This document shows positions 23,658-33,424 of a stretch of DNA of 64,000 nt, piece after piece. Numbering within the stretch: the stretch's first letter is position 1; every line of letters begins with the position of its first letter. This DNA comes from Bdellovibrionales bacterium. Its GTDB lineage: Bacteria > Bdellovibrionota > Bdellovibrionia > Bdellovibrionales > JAMPXM01. The translations under genes were made by a program, and so were the position numbers. Location: the NCBI GenBank assembly GCA_016713885.1, contig JADJOF010000006.1, forward strand, positions 293,079 to 357,078, read 5' to 3'. The notes beneath the pieces were generated by a model. It was not told where the DNA came from, ran no database searches, and saw only the letters and a program-made list of their open reading frames with translations.

Positions 23658-25628
23658 ATGCGATCCAGTCAAAAGGCGATGGCGTTGTGGCTCTTCCTCC
23701 TCGTCATCTTCGTGGTGCTCTTCAATCTGTACACAGCCGGTCGGCAGCCCACGATCGCGAATTTCGACAATCAGAAATTCATTAAAGCGCTTGAGGACAA
23801 GAAGATTGCATCGGTGACGTTTAAGCCCGCCACAGGAAAAGTGGTTGGCGAGATCAAGCCGGAATTTGAAAACGAATTCAAGGGCAAGCAATTTCAGTTT
23901 TACGGCAACACCAATGACTCGGGTTACGAGGAGGTTCGTCGCTACGGGCTGACTCCGAACTACGACAATGAAGAGTCGGGCGGACTGTTGATGAACCTGG
24001 CGATGAGCTGGCTGCCGATTGTGTTCATCGTCATCATGTTTATGTTCATCATGCGACAGATCCAAGCGGGTGGCGGCAAGGCGATGAGCTTTGGTAAAAG
24101 TCGTCACAAGATTTTAAATGAGAACAAAAACAAAGTGACGTTTGCTGACGTCGCGGGTGTTGAAGAAGCCAAGGACGACCTGGTTGAGATCGTTCAGTTT
24201 CTGAAAGATCCAAAAAAATTCACCAAGCTTGGTGGCCGTATTCCAAAAGGTGTGTTGCTTGTTGGACCTCCTGGAACCGGCAAGACGCTTCTTGCTCGCG
24301 CGGTTGCGGGTGAAGCCGGTGTTCCGTTCTTTACGATTTCGGGTTCGGACTTTGTTGAAATGTTTGTCGGCGTCGGCGCTAGCCGTGTGCGCGATCTCTT
24401 TGAGCAGGGAAAACGCAATGCACCTTGCTTGATCTTTATCGACGAGATCGATGCAGTCGGTCGCCATCGCGGTGCCGGTATGGGTGGTGGTCACGATGAA
24501 CGTGAACAGACACTGAACCAGATGCTTGTCGAAATGGACGGGTTTGAGTCCAACGATGGTGTGATCTTGATTGCGGCGACAAACCGTCCCGATGTGCTTG
24601 ATCCGGCACTTTTGCGTCCGGGTCGCTTTGATCGCCGAGTGGTGGTGAATAAGCCGGACCTTGGTGGCCGTCGCAAGATTCTCGACGTGCATGTGCGCAA
24701 GACGCCGCTTGCGAGCGATGTCGATTTGGATCGCGTGGCGCGCGGAACTCCGGGATTTGCCGGAGCGGATCTTGAGAATCTCGTCAACGAAGCGGCACTC
24801 AATGCGGCGCGGACGGCAAAGTCGAAACTCACGATGGAAGACTTCGAGTTTGCTCGCGATAAGGTCATGATGGGCGCTGAGCGGAAGTCGATGGTGATCT
24901 CAGATGAGGAAAAGAAGAACACGGCCTATCACGAGGCCGGCCACGTGCTTATCAATCGCATGGTGCCGAAGACTGATCCGATTCATAAAGTGACGATCAT
25001 TCCTCGTGGAATGGCACTTGGGATCACGATGATGCTTCCGGAAAAAGATCGTCTGAGTTTCTCGAAGCTTCAGGCTGAAAGTGAAATTGCAGTTCTATTT
25101 GGAGGCCGCGCGGCAGAAGAGTTGATCTTTACGGATTACACAACTGGTGCCGGCAACGACATCGAACGTGCGACCGAAATGGCGCGTCGAATGGTCTGCG
25201 AGTGGGGGATGTCGAACCTTGGACCTCTGGCCTATGAAAAGCGGGAAGGCCCGGTCTTCTTGGGGATGCAGCAGGGTGGAACTCGCGAGTACTCGGAGGC
25301 GAAGGCCGAAGAGATCGATAAAGAAGTCTATCGCATCGTGAACGAGGCCTATCAAAAGGCGAAACAGATTCTGAAGGACCACTTGGATGTTCTTCATCGC
25401 ATGGCTCAGGCGCTGCTTGAACTTGAAACACTCGACGGTTTTGAGGTCGATCGCATCATTAAGGGCGGATCGGTTGAGGATATTAAACTTGATCGCGACA
25501 GCCGCGGTAAAGGGCTGAAGGCTGAGCTTGATCTGGCGGCAAAAGAAACAAAAGAAAAGGAAGACCGCGAGGCGGCCGAGCTGGAAGGCATGACGCCCAA
25601 TCCGTTTAGCAAACCTGCTCCGGCGTAG
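23658..25628 (+). CDS. ftsH: ATP-dependent zinc metalloprotease FtsH
   Basis: Membrane-anchored AAA+ protease that degrades membrane and short-lived cytosolic proteins. Two N-terminal membrane helices (MALWLFLLVIFVVLFNLY and LPIVFIVIMFMFIM) flank a periplasmic domain of about 90 residues. The AAA module carries GPPGTGKT, the LIFIDEIDAVG Walker B and the SRH region TNRPDVLDPALLRPGRFDRR. The pore motif region FVEMFVGVGASRVRD is present, and the protease site is HEAGH with a downstream Asp in TTGAGNDIERAT. At 656 residues it is of typical length and fully intact, unlike many neighbours. It is followed after 9 bp by cdaA. Confidence 0.97.
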   Translation: MRSSQKAMALWLFLLVIFVVLFNLYTAGRQPTIANFDNQKFIKALEDKKIASVTFKPATGKVVGEIKPEFENEFKGKQFQFYGNTNDSGYEEVRRYGLTPNYDNEESGGLLMNLAMSWLPIVFIVIMFMFIMRQIQAGGGKAMSFGKSRHKILNENKNKVTFADVAGVEEAKDDLVEIVQFLKDPKKFTKLGGRIPKGVLLVGPPGTGKTLLARAVAGEAGVPFFTISGSDFVEMFVGVGASRVRDLFEQGKRNAPCLIFIDEIDAVGRHRGAGMGGGHDEREQTLNQMLVEMDGFESNDGVILIAATNRPDVLDPALLRPGRFDRRVVVNKPDLGGRRKILDVHVRKTPLASDVDLDRVARGTPGFAGADLENLVNEAALNAARTAKSKLTMEDFEFARDKVMMGAERKSMVISDEEKKNTAYHEAGHVLINRMVPKTDPIHKVTIIPRGMALGITMMLPEKDRLSFSKLQAESEIAVLFGGRAAEELIFTDYTTGAGNDIERATEMARRMVCEWGMSNLGPLAYEKREGPVFLGMQQGGTREYSEAKAEEIDKEVYRIVNEAYQKAKQILKDHLDVLHRMAQALLELETLDGFEVDRIIKGGSVEDIKLDRDSRGKGLKAELDLAAKETKEKEDREAAELEGMTPNPFSKPAPA

Positions 25629-25637
25629 GTCATATCG

Positions 25638-26431
25638 TTGGAAGCCGTTTGGGATAATCTTCAGTTTATTGTCTCCCAGCTTCGAGTGCGAGATTTGCTC
25701 GACATGGCACTCGTCTGGGTGGTCGTTTATCGTGTGCTGGTGTTGATCCGACATACGGGGACGGTGCAGATGCTCTCGGGTCTTGGCGTTATGGCCATTG
25801 CCTATTTGGGGAGTATTTGGCTTGAGCTGTTCACCTTTAATTGGATTCTTGAGAAGTTTTTTAACAATCTTTTCTTGATCGTTGTGATTCTGTTCCAGGG
25901 TGAGATTCGTCGAGCACTGGCGCACATCGGCTCGAACCGTTCTTCACTGGGTGCTTCTTACGTTGAAGAGACTCATATTATTGAGGAGATTTCAAAGGTG
26001 CGTCGGGCCTGGCGCAAAAGCGCCTGGGCGCCTTGATCGTGATCGAACGAGAGATCAATCTCGAGTACTTTATTGAAGTTGGAACTGAGATGGATGCCGA
26101 GATCAGTTCCGAGATTTTATTCTCGATCTTTCAGCCGAACTCGCCCTTGCATGATGGCGCCGTGATTGTTCGAAACGGTCGTTTGTTTGCCGCGGGCTGC
26201 TTTTTGCCGCTTTCTAAAAACCCAGCTCTCGACAAAAACCTTGGTACTCGTCACCGTGCTGCGATTGGGCTGACTGAAGAAACCGATGCCTTGGTGATTG
26301 TCGTCAGTGAGGAGAATAGTTGGGTGGGAGTGGTGGAGAGTGGGCAGCTCAATCACGATCTCGATCACGCTGCGGTGAGAAAGCGTCTCTATGAAACGTT
26401 CGGTCTTAAGTACCGACCACAGGCGACGTGA
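25638..26431 (+). CDS. cdaA: Diadenylate cyclase CdaA (c-di-AMP synthase), frameshifted
   Basis: Membrane-bound DAC-domain enzyme making cyclic di-AMP from two ATP. Three N-terminal hydrophobic helices (LLDMALVWVVVYRVLVLI, LSGLGVMAIAYLGSIWLELF, NNLFLIVVILFQGEIRRAL) are followed by the DAC domain with both catalytic motifs, LHDGAVIV (DGA) and GTRHRAAIGLTE (RHR). A single missing base in the run near 26005-26010 breaks the frame. Restored, the junction reads AQKRLGALIVIEREINLEYF, as expected. The start appears to be TTG 25638. The arrangement cdaA-cdaR-glmM is the conserved c-di-AMP/wall precursor module best known from Firmicutes. Confidence 0.93.
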
Positions 26432-26437
26432 GGCGAT

Positions 26438-26931
26438 ATGAAGCGAACGACGTCATGGAAAGACTCTCTATTTGAAAACGGTATCTACAAGATCGTTTCA
26501 CTCGTGGTGACGCTGATTCTGTGGGTGACGATTTTGGGGCGCCGGGACTTTGTTCTGACCAAAGATATGGATGTCGAGTTCTTTTGCCGCGCGATGTGCA
26601 GATGGACACGGCTCGCGGAGAAAAGCGAGTGTCGGTGAAGGTCTCGGACCGCGGTCGGCGCTCAGAAGTTCGTTCAGGCGCCGGGTTCGATCACCGTCGA
26701 CCTGACTCGAGCCGAGGTGTTGCAAAGAAACACGCGTACGACGGCCGAACTGCATCCAAAAACATCGAAGTCCCGTTTGGAGTAAAGGTCGTCTCCATTG
26801 CACCAGAGCGGATCGATGTAGTATTGTCGCCAGTTGTAGCTGAGAGCGTTGAAAACGGGATGCACAAAAAGAATCGCTTTGAGAATCTAAATCTCGGTAG
26901 CGATAGCCTGCGGATTTTGGATCGGTGCTGA
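26438..26931 (+). CDS. cdaR: YbbR-domain protein CdaR, four frameshifts
   Basis: Regulatory partner of CdaA. The N-terminus has a single membrane anchor (NGIYKIVSLVVTLILWVTILG) and then an exported YbbR repeat. The frame changes about four times (near 26580-26586, 26643-26650, 26664-26670, 26752-26758). The recovered pieces make sense in order: LLPRDVQMDTARGEKRVSVK, GPRSAL, KFVQAPGSITVDLTRAEVLQ, then VPFGVKVVSIAPERIDVVLS, the last being the classic YbbR ending. The exact C-terminus is uncertain. Position between cdaA and glmM supports the assignment. Confidence 0.8.
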
Positions 26932-28392
26932 GTGGGGCTGCCGATAGAAAGCGAAGAGCTTGTGAGCGTGAAATCGAAAGCCGAAACCAAGACCGAAACG
27001 AAGACCGAAACAAAGTCAGAGAGCAAAAAGGCCCCGCGTCGACTCTTTGGTACCGATGGTATTCGCGGTGCTGCGAACGAGTTTCCCATGACTCCCGATA
27101 TCGTTCTGCGTGTCGGGCAAGCGATGGGCCATATACTGCGCAGCCAGCCTTCGCGAAATAAGCACCCTAAAGTTGTGATTGGCAAAGACACTCGCCTGTC
27201 TGGTTACATGGTGGAGTTGGCATTGACGTCGGGCTTGAACTCAATGGGCGTTCACGTGCAGCTGGTGGGACCACTGCCAACGCCGGGGATCGGTTTTTTA
27301 ACCCGCAATATGCGCGCCGATGCGGGCATCGTTATTTCCGCGAGTCACAATGCCTATATGGACAACGGCATTAAGATCTTTGGTGCCGATGGTTATAAAA
27401 TTTCTGAAAGCATGGAACGTGAGATCGAGAGTCTTGTCTATGAGGCCGATCTCAATTCGCTTCTGGCGGATTCATCATCGATAGGCCGCTCAAAGCGGAT
27501 CGATGATGCCGATGGTCGCTACATCGTCTATGCGAAAAATGCATTTCCGCTTGAGTACACTCTTGATGGTCTTCGCGTCGTCTTGGATTGCGCAAATGGG
27601 GCAAGCTACAAGGTCGCGCCGGCAATTTTTGGCGAACTTGGCGCCGAATGCATTGTCCTCGGCAATCAACCCAATGGTTTTAATATCAACGACAAGTCAG
27701 GTGCGCTCTATCCCGATCGCGTGGCCGAAGCGGTGATTCAGTATCGCGCCGATGTTGGAATTGCTTTTGACGGCGATGCTGATCGCGTGGTCATGGTCGA
27801 CGACAAAGGGCATGTGGTTAACGGCGATCATATTCTGGCGATGTGTGCGCTGCACATGAAGGCGCAGGGGCGTCTTCCCAAGAACACAGTTGTGGCGACA
27901 CAGATGTCGAACTTTGCTCTCGATAAGTTGATGGGAGAGAATGGCATTTCAGTGGTACGCACGGATGTTGGCGATAAGTATGTCGTCGAAGAAATGCGTC
28001 GTAGTGGTTACAATCTCGGCGGCGAGCAGTCGGGACACATTATTTTCCTTGAGCATACGACAACGGGTGATGGAATCATTGCTGCATTGAACGTGCTGGC
28101 GGTGATGAAATCGAGCGAGAAGTCTCTCTCTGAGATGAACGAGCGCATGGTGGATATGCCGCAGGTTCTGATCAACACGAGAGTGCGCCGTCGCGAAGAG
28201 CTTTCGCAAATCAAGGGCTACAAAGAGTTGATTGCTGATATTGAAAAGCGTCTGCGCGGCGATGGTCGGGTGTTTGTTCGCTTTTCGGGAACAGAGCCGG
28301 TGATTCGAGTTTTGGTTGAGGGCTCAGATCGATCCAAGATTTCGCAGTATGCTGAAGAGATTGCCACTCTCCTTGAACGCGAACTCTCATGA
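26932..28392 (+). CDS. glmM: Phosphoglucosamine mutase
   Basis: Interconverts glucosamine-6-phosphate and glucosamine-1-phosphate on the route to UDP-GlcNAc. The core begins RRLFGTDGIRGAANEFPMTP, followed by the active serine motif VISASHNAYMDNGIKIFG, metal loop AFDGDADRVVMVD, sugar loop GEQSGHIIF and phosphate loop RFSGTEPVIRV. All are intact. GlmM normally begins a few residues before LFGTDGIRG; here an N-terminal extension of about 35 residues contains a KTETKTETK repeat. The true start could be GTG 26932 or GTG 26962. In Firmicutes GlmM binds and inhibits CdaA, so the linkage is functionally meaningful. Confidence 0.95.
   Translation: MGLPIESEELVSVKSKAETKTETKTETKSESKKAPRRLFGTDGIRGAANEFPMTPDIVLRVGQAMGHILRSQPSRNKHPKVVIGKDTRLSGYMVELALTSGLNSMGVHVQLVGPLPTPGIGFLTRNMRADAGIVISASHNAYMDNGIKIFGADGYKISESMEREIESLVYEADLNSLLADSSSIGRSKRIDDADGRYIVYAKNAFPLEYTLDGLRVVLDCANGASYKVAPAIFGELGAECIVLGNQPNGFNINDKSGALYPDRVAEAVIQYRADVGIAFDGDADRVVMVDDKGHVVNGDHILAMCALHMKAQGRLPKNTVVATQMSNFALDKLMGENGISVVRTDVGDKYVVEEMRRSGYNLGGEQSGHIIFLEHTTTGDGIIAALNVLAVMKSSEKSLSEMNERMVDMPQVLINTRVRRREELSQIKGYKELIADIEKRLRGDGRVFVRFSGTEPVIRVLVEGSDRSKISQYAEEIATLLERELS
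26983..27018 (+). repeat. Three tandem 12-bp repeats in the glmM 5' end
   Basis: GAAACCAAGACC, GAAACGAAGACC and GAAACAAAGTCA, in frame, encoding the ETKT/ETKT/ETKS stretch of the GlmM N-terminal extension. Confidence 0.75.
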
Positions 28393-29828
28393 GGCTTGCC
28401 ACTCGGACGCAAAGTCTAGAGTTGGATCGCCGTGCCCAAAGCGAATATGGGATTGGTTCAAGTACCTTGATGGATGGGGCTGTTGATTCGCTTGAAAGAG
28501 CGCTTCGGCAGTTTTACCCAGCGGCGAGTGGCGAACAGGTGTGGGTTGTTGCTGGCCCTGGTAAAAATGGTGAAGACGGTCGAAGGCTTGCAGGCCGGGT
28601 CGGTGCCCGCGTTTTTTCTTGCGCCGAGTTTTTGCAGATTCGCTTTGAAGCCAAGCTTCCGGCTGTTGTGATTGATGCGATTCTGGGAATCGGTCAGAGC
28701 CGGGCTCCAGAGGGCGAGCTTCTTCTTGCGATTCATGAAATCAATCACCTGCGCGCCAAGGGTGTTTGCGTTCTTGCTGTCGACACACCGACAGGTCTTG
28801 ATCTCGATACAGGGAATATTCTAGGCGAGGCAGCTGTTGTCGCGAATCAAACGGTGACGTTTGGTTTTGCAAAGCCTGGTTTTTTTCTCAACCAGGGGCC
28901 GGGCCATGTTGGACGCCTCGTTGTCGACCACGTCGGATTTCCGGCGCCGCTGATGCGTGAAGTTTCAAGTTCGCACTGTGTCTTTGCTCGAAACGGTTTT
29001 CGGGAGTTGTCACAGAGCTTGATGCCGCGGCGAGGGCCGGAATCCAATAAAACTCATTTTGGACATACGGTTGTGGTGGGTGGATCAAAAGGGATGGAGG
29101 GCGCTGCCGTTTTGGCGAGTCGTGCTGCGTTTCGTGTGGGAAGCGGTTATGTCACTTGGGTGCCAGGCCATGACTCAGCTTCGAGCCTCGATGCGCTTCC
29201 GCATGCGATGCGCGCTGCGTTCGATGATGTTGAGCGCATTCAAAAAGCATCGGCCGTGATTGTGGGACCGGGTCTTGGGCTTCAGGATGCGAAACGTGCC
29301 TATCGATTGCTTGAAGGACTGACGGAACACAGAGTGGTTATCGATGCGGGAGCACTCTCGTTTCTCAGTCATGCGAAATTCATGGCGCGCTTGCCAGGAC
29401 GAAAGTTTCCCGAGGGCTGGCTACTCACTCCCCATGCCGGAGAAGCGGCGAAGTTGATGGGCGTGAGCAGTCGAGAGATTGAGGCCAATCGCACAGCGGC
29501 GGCTGCCGCGCTGTGTGCGCACTACGGTGGCGTGGTTTTACTTAAGGGTTTTCATTCGGTCGTGGCGATGCCGAGCCGAGTGGTCATCGTCGATTCTGGC
29601 AGTGCGGCTCTGGCGAAAGCCGGAACGGGAGACGTGCTGAGCGGGATGATTGGCGGATTCGCAGCGCAGATGAAGTCAATGCGTGCGGCCGCACTTTTGG
29701 GATGCTATCTGCACGGGGCGATTGCGGATCATTGGGTCGGGACGGGGCGTTCCAAAGCGAGCCTTGAGGCGACCGATTTGATTGAAATGATCCCGACGGT
29801 CTTTTCTCGCTTGAGCGACCGGAGTTAG
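28389..29828 (+). CDS. nnrD: Bifunctional NAD(P)H-hydrate epimerase / ADP-dependent dehydratase
   Basis: Repairs damaged NAD(P)HX. The N-terminal NnrE (YjeF_N) half begins with the TRTQSLELDRRAQ segment and has VWVVAGPGKNGEDGRRLAG and VCVLAVDTPTGLDLDTG. The C-terminal NnrD (carbohydrate-kinase-like) half shows GHTVVVGGSKGMEGAAVLASRAA, VIVGPGLG, LTPHAGEAAKLMG and the catalytic region GTGDVLSGMIGGFAAQ. The length of 479 residues fits the fused form. The start overlaps the glmM stop (ATGA), indicating coupling. It is followed by tsaE, a frequent neighbour. Confidence 0.95.
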   Translation: MRLATRTQSLELDRRAQSEYGIGSSTLMDGAVDSLERALRQFYPAASGEQVWVVAGPGKNGEDGRRLAGRVGARVFSCAEFLQIRFEAKLPAVVIDAILGIGQSRAPEGELLLAIHEINHLRAKGVCVLAVDTPTGLDLDTGNILGEAAVVANQTVTFGFAKPGFFLNQGPGHVGRLVVDHVGFPAPLMREVSSSHCVFARNGFRELSQSLMPRRGPESNKTHFGHTVVVGGSKGMEGAAVLASRAAFRVGSGYVTWVPGHDSASSLDALPHAMRAAFDDVERIQKASAVIVGPGLGLQDAKRAYRLLEGLTEHRVVIDAGALSFLSHAKFMARLPGRKFPEGWLLTPHAGEAAKLMGVSSREIEANRTAAAAALCAHYGGVVLLKGFHSVVAMPSRVVIVDSGSAALAKAGTGDVLSGMIGGFAAQMKSMRAAALLGCYLHGAIADHWVGTGRSKASLEATDLIEMIPTVFSRLSDRS

Positions 29829-29846
29829 AGACCGTAAAATCATGAG

Positions 29847-30344
29847 ATGGATGATCAGCCTGTTTCAAGTGAGATGTCTTTTATCACCGAGGTTTCTTCA
29901 CTTGAGCGCTTGGCACTTTTTGCGATGGAGTGGGTTGCGCCGGAGCTCATTGAGAAAGCGCCAAAGCTGATTTTTCTTCGCGGTGCCATGGGCTCGGGGA
30001 AGACGAGTTTTGTTTCAAAGGTCGCCGCCGTTCTTGGGGCGGCCGACGCCGCAAGCCCGTCGTTTGCGCTCCATTCTCGCTACACGGGACCACGTGGTAC
30101 CATCGATCATTTTGACTTGGACCGATTGCAGTCGATGGATGACCTTGAGTCCATCGGCTTTTGGGATCTGATTGAAGAGGCTCGAACTGAGCCAAGGCGT
30201 TTTGTGATGATTGAATGGGCCGGTCGGCTCGATGAGTTTGGTGCTGGAAGCGAGCAGGCCACATGGACACACGGTTTTCGCACGTGGACGTTTTCGTTTG
30301 AAGGGCCCCCGCGCTGGCGCGTAATCCGGAGGCGTTTGGCTTAA
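29847..30344 (+). CDS. tsaE: tRNA threonylcarbamoyladenosine ATPase TsaE
   Basis: ATPase partner of TsaB/TsaD in t6A37 synthesis on ANN-decoding tRNAs. Walker A FLRGAMGSGKTSFVSKVAA, then the family's SPSFALHSRY, DHFDLDRLQSMDDLESIGFWD and MIEWAGRLDEF are all present, although some residues differ from the usual SPTF and YHxDxYR. At 165 residues it is normal. It lies 18 bp after nnrD. Its TAA shares the palindrome TTAA with the stop of the convergent gene, leaving no room for a terminator. Confidence 0.9.
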   Translation: MDDQPVSSEMSFITEVSSLERLALFAMEWVAPELIEKAPKLIFLRGAMGSGKTSFVSKVAAVLGAADAASPSFALHSRYTGPRGTIDHFDLDRLQSMDDLESIGFWDLIEEARTEPRRFVMIEWAGRLDEFGAGSEQATWTHGFRTWTFSFEGPPRWRVIRRRLA

Positions 30345-32118
30345 GCGCTCTTCGCCATTCCCGAGCGAAGCTTCGTGAACACGCGTCCCAAGTCAAAAGA
30401 CAGGCGTTCCATCAATCGCAAGCTTTGACGATAGTCGACCTTTGAGTTTGTGAAGCCCAGGATCATGCCCGCCATTCTTGAATCGACCATCACGGGTACA
30501 ATCGTGGCGTGCTTTGGCAGCATACCGCGATAAAACTCGTTAAAGAACTTCTGGTTCACCGGATTGGTGACGACGTAGCCATGATAGGGCTTTCCGGTTT
30601 TGAAGACGATCTTAAAAATGCTGGCGTCATCAAGGTCGATAGCGTCGGGGCGATCGCCTTTGACGGATAAGAACAGATCACTCCATTTCCATGGGAGCAG
30701 CGAGCCATCGCGGAAGAGCAAAATCATCGAGACTTCGAAAATATTCGAAACCTGTGCAAGTGATTGAGACCCAGCTTCGTCGATCGAGCGGCTCTCGTCG
30801 ATGTGGCGAGTTTCAAGCTGGCTCAAGGGAATGGCTTTGAGTTTGACGAGTTCCTCTTGTGACTTGGCGACTTCGACAGCGGCGCCACCCATAGCAGGGC
30901 TTTTTCCTCCGTTGGTCATCACACCAAAGAAACTTGTAACAGCCGGGGCTTCAAAGCGTCGGCTTTGTTTTTTTACCGGCTCTGCCGCAACTGTTTGGGC
31001 GGCCATCTGTTCGGCAGGTTGAGGAATCGGTGGCGGTGGTGGGACAGCCATTGGCGGCGGTGTGATTTTAAAGCGATCAGTGATCGACTTCGGGCCGCTT
31101 CAGGCTTGGGCTCTAGTTCTGGCTCGACGGTTTCAAGTTTGACGGCGATCGTCGCTGCAACTTCAGGGACAGGCTTTTTCTCCTGAATTTCATTTTCACC
31201 GGATTCAAAATTGTGCACGACAGTGCCGTGGGCGGGACCGATAGCCGAGAGATCGCCAGTGGATTCGGCGTTCGGAGACATCGATGCCTTGAGATCTTTA
31301 AGATCCTCAGGGTTCAGTGATAGACCATCAGGCAGAGCGAAGTCATCGACCGTGTCCTCGCTGACCGAGGACTCCTGTTCGCCATTGGCGACAGCATCGG
31401 ATCCCGCTCCGAATTGAACACCATCGGTGTTCATCGAGCGCTCAAGTTTTGCAAAAAAATCTTCACCAGCACCCGATGGTGCAGGTTCTGGTGCCGAGAA
31501 CACGGGGTCGACGCTTCCGGTGTTTTCAAGCTCCGGCGCGCCGGCTTCGGCTACAGGTGCCTCAAGTTCGGGAGTTTGCTTTACAGATTCGACGGACTCG
31601 GTGCGACCGAGGCCAAGCTGACTTGCGAGAAACATCAAACCGCGCGGCGGGCAGAGCACAACGGACACGGGTTGATTGACGAATGCTGTTGAGATCGGCG
31701 GCCACAATGAACCGACGGTGAGGATGCCATCCCAATCGGCAAGAGGAAGGCGTTCCGGTGTCCACGCGGCAACATCGCGCACGCGCTCCCAGAATGGCAG
31801 GTCGACAGGAATTTCAAAGTACTCGTTGCGGACCACGGGTAAATCCGAGAGCTCCGCGAGCCAAGAGGTGAACTGTGATTCAGAGAGATGGCCGTTTTCA
31901 ATGCACCAAAGGACGAACGCGAGCGAGTTCGGACCGACGTCTTCGGTCGCCGCAGAATCGAGGGTTTGGCGGAAGGAATCCCACGCATCGCTAGGAATGT
32001 TGAAGTGGGATTGCCATTCGGTGAAAGAATCCATGTCTGGCTTATCGGCCATCCTCTCAATTTGATTGAGGAATCCGCCAGGAACTGGACCTGGGCTAAA
32101 AGTCATCGCGCGCGCCAT
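30341..32118 (-). CDS. Large acidic linker protein with C-terminal GAF-like domain, frameshifted
   Basis: About 590 residues after repair. The N-terminal 150 residues are Trp-rich and globular (FTEWQSHFNIPSDAWDSF, LPLADWDGILTVGSLWPP). A long Pro/Glu/Ala linker follows, then a Pro cluster (PPPMAVPPPPPIPQP). The C-terminal 170 residues look like a GAF-type sensor: LAQVSNIFEVSMILLFRDGS, IDLDDASIFKIVFKTG, MLPKHATIVPVMVDSRMAGMI. One base is missing near 31088-31093. The start is unclear (32118, 32052 or 32034). The family is unknown to me; it is possibly a cytoplasmic scaffold or sensor. Confidence 0.55.
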
Positions 32119-32186
32119 GTAAAGCGCTCTCGGTTCAGCCTCGAACTTGGAAAAACCATTGAGATTGTGCTAAGTTGCGGGCCATT

Positions 32187-33424
32187 ATGGCGAATCCGAC
32201 GCAAGGCACAAACATCCTGGCTGACTCGATGAGAGGTCGAGTCTACCTGGATCACAACGCGACGACGCCACTTCATCCCGAAGTGCGGGCCCGACTTTTG
32301 GAGTGGGCCGACGATTGGGGCAACCCAAGTTCGATCCATCAAGAGGGGCGTGGCCCTAAAGCGCGAATGCGTGAAGCGCGCGATTCGGTTGCAAAATTCT
32401 TGGTGCTCATCCGTTGGAGCTCGTTTTTACAGCTGGTGGTTCGGAGTCGAACAATCTTGTGTTCAAGAGCGTTCAGGCACTTTCGAGCGAAGCGAAGCGA
32501 CATGTTTTACTTTCAAGTCTTGAACACCCCAGTCTCAAGCGTGCAGCGGAAGCGATGACTCGTGCAGGATTTGACGTCGAGCTGATTCGCGCTCATCGCT
32601 CCGGGGTAATTGATCTCGATGACTTGCAAATGAAACTTCGCCCAGGGAAAACGGCGCTCGTTTCGGTGATGCTCGCCAACAATGAGACCGGCGTTATTCA
32701 GCCGCTTCACGAGATTGTTCGACTGGCAAAGGCTGCGGGAGCTCGCGTCCATACGGATGCGGTTCAGGCGCTTGGTAAAATTCCGGTGAACGTTCGTGAA
32801 CTGGGTGTCGACTACGCCTCATTTGCGGGTCACAAGTTCTACGCTCTTAAAGGGGCGGGTGTGCTTTACGTCGCCAAAGGGGCGCCGCTTGAGCCGTTGA
32901 TCTATGGTGGTGGACAGGAGCGCCACCGTCGTGGCGGAACGGAAAACGTTCTTGCGCTTGCGTCGCTGGGATACATGGCGAGCAAAGCCGGAGAAATAGT
33001 CATGCGCGCGGCGGAGATGGCGCGGCTGCGCGACCGCTTCGAAGCGGAAGTGCTGACGAGCATTGGTGATGTTTCGATCAATGGGCAGGGTGAGCTGCGG
33101 CTACCTTCGACGTCGAGCTTGCTGATTCCAGGTACTGATGGCGAGACGATGTTGATGGCACTTGATATGGAAGGCTTTGCAGTTTCGACGGGCGCCGCAT
33201 GTAGCTCGGGAAGCCCCGAGCCGTCGCCCGTGCTTTTGGCGATGGGACTCACGCGGGCAGAGGCGCAGTGTTCGCTTCGCGTTGGCGTGGGTTGGGGAAC
33301 AACGGACTCGGATATCGATCGTTTTGTTCTGGTTCTAAAGAAGGTTGTTGATCGTTTGCGCGGACTCAAAGGGTACCAGGTGGGTCAAGTGAAACGTCCT
33401 GAGGAGTCTTCATGTCTCACATGA
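32187..33424 (+). CDS. nifS: Cysteine desulfurase (NifS/IscS family), frameshifted
   Basis: PLP enzyme that takes sulfur from cysteine. It opens VYLDHNATTPLHPEVRARLL, has the PLP-binding region SFAGHKFYALKGAGVLYV (Lys in GHKF) and the sulfur-carrying Cys in STGAACSSGSPEPS. Contacts such as LANNETGVIQPLHEI and HTDAVQALGKIPV are also typical. One G is missing at 32402-32403; restoring it joins VAKFLGAHPLELVFTAGGSE. It overlaps mnmA by 13 bp, and the pairing implies sulfur delivery to tRNA thiolation, as for the specialised NifS-MnmA pairs of other bacteria. Confidence 0.94.

Noticed and set aside
26000..26040. Split cdaA as two genuine genes (membrane part and cyclase part)
   Set aside because: The missing residues and exact one-base offset fit a lost C in a short run; the restored junction matches the family.
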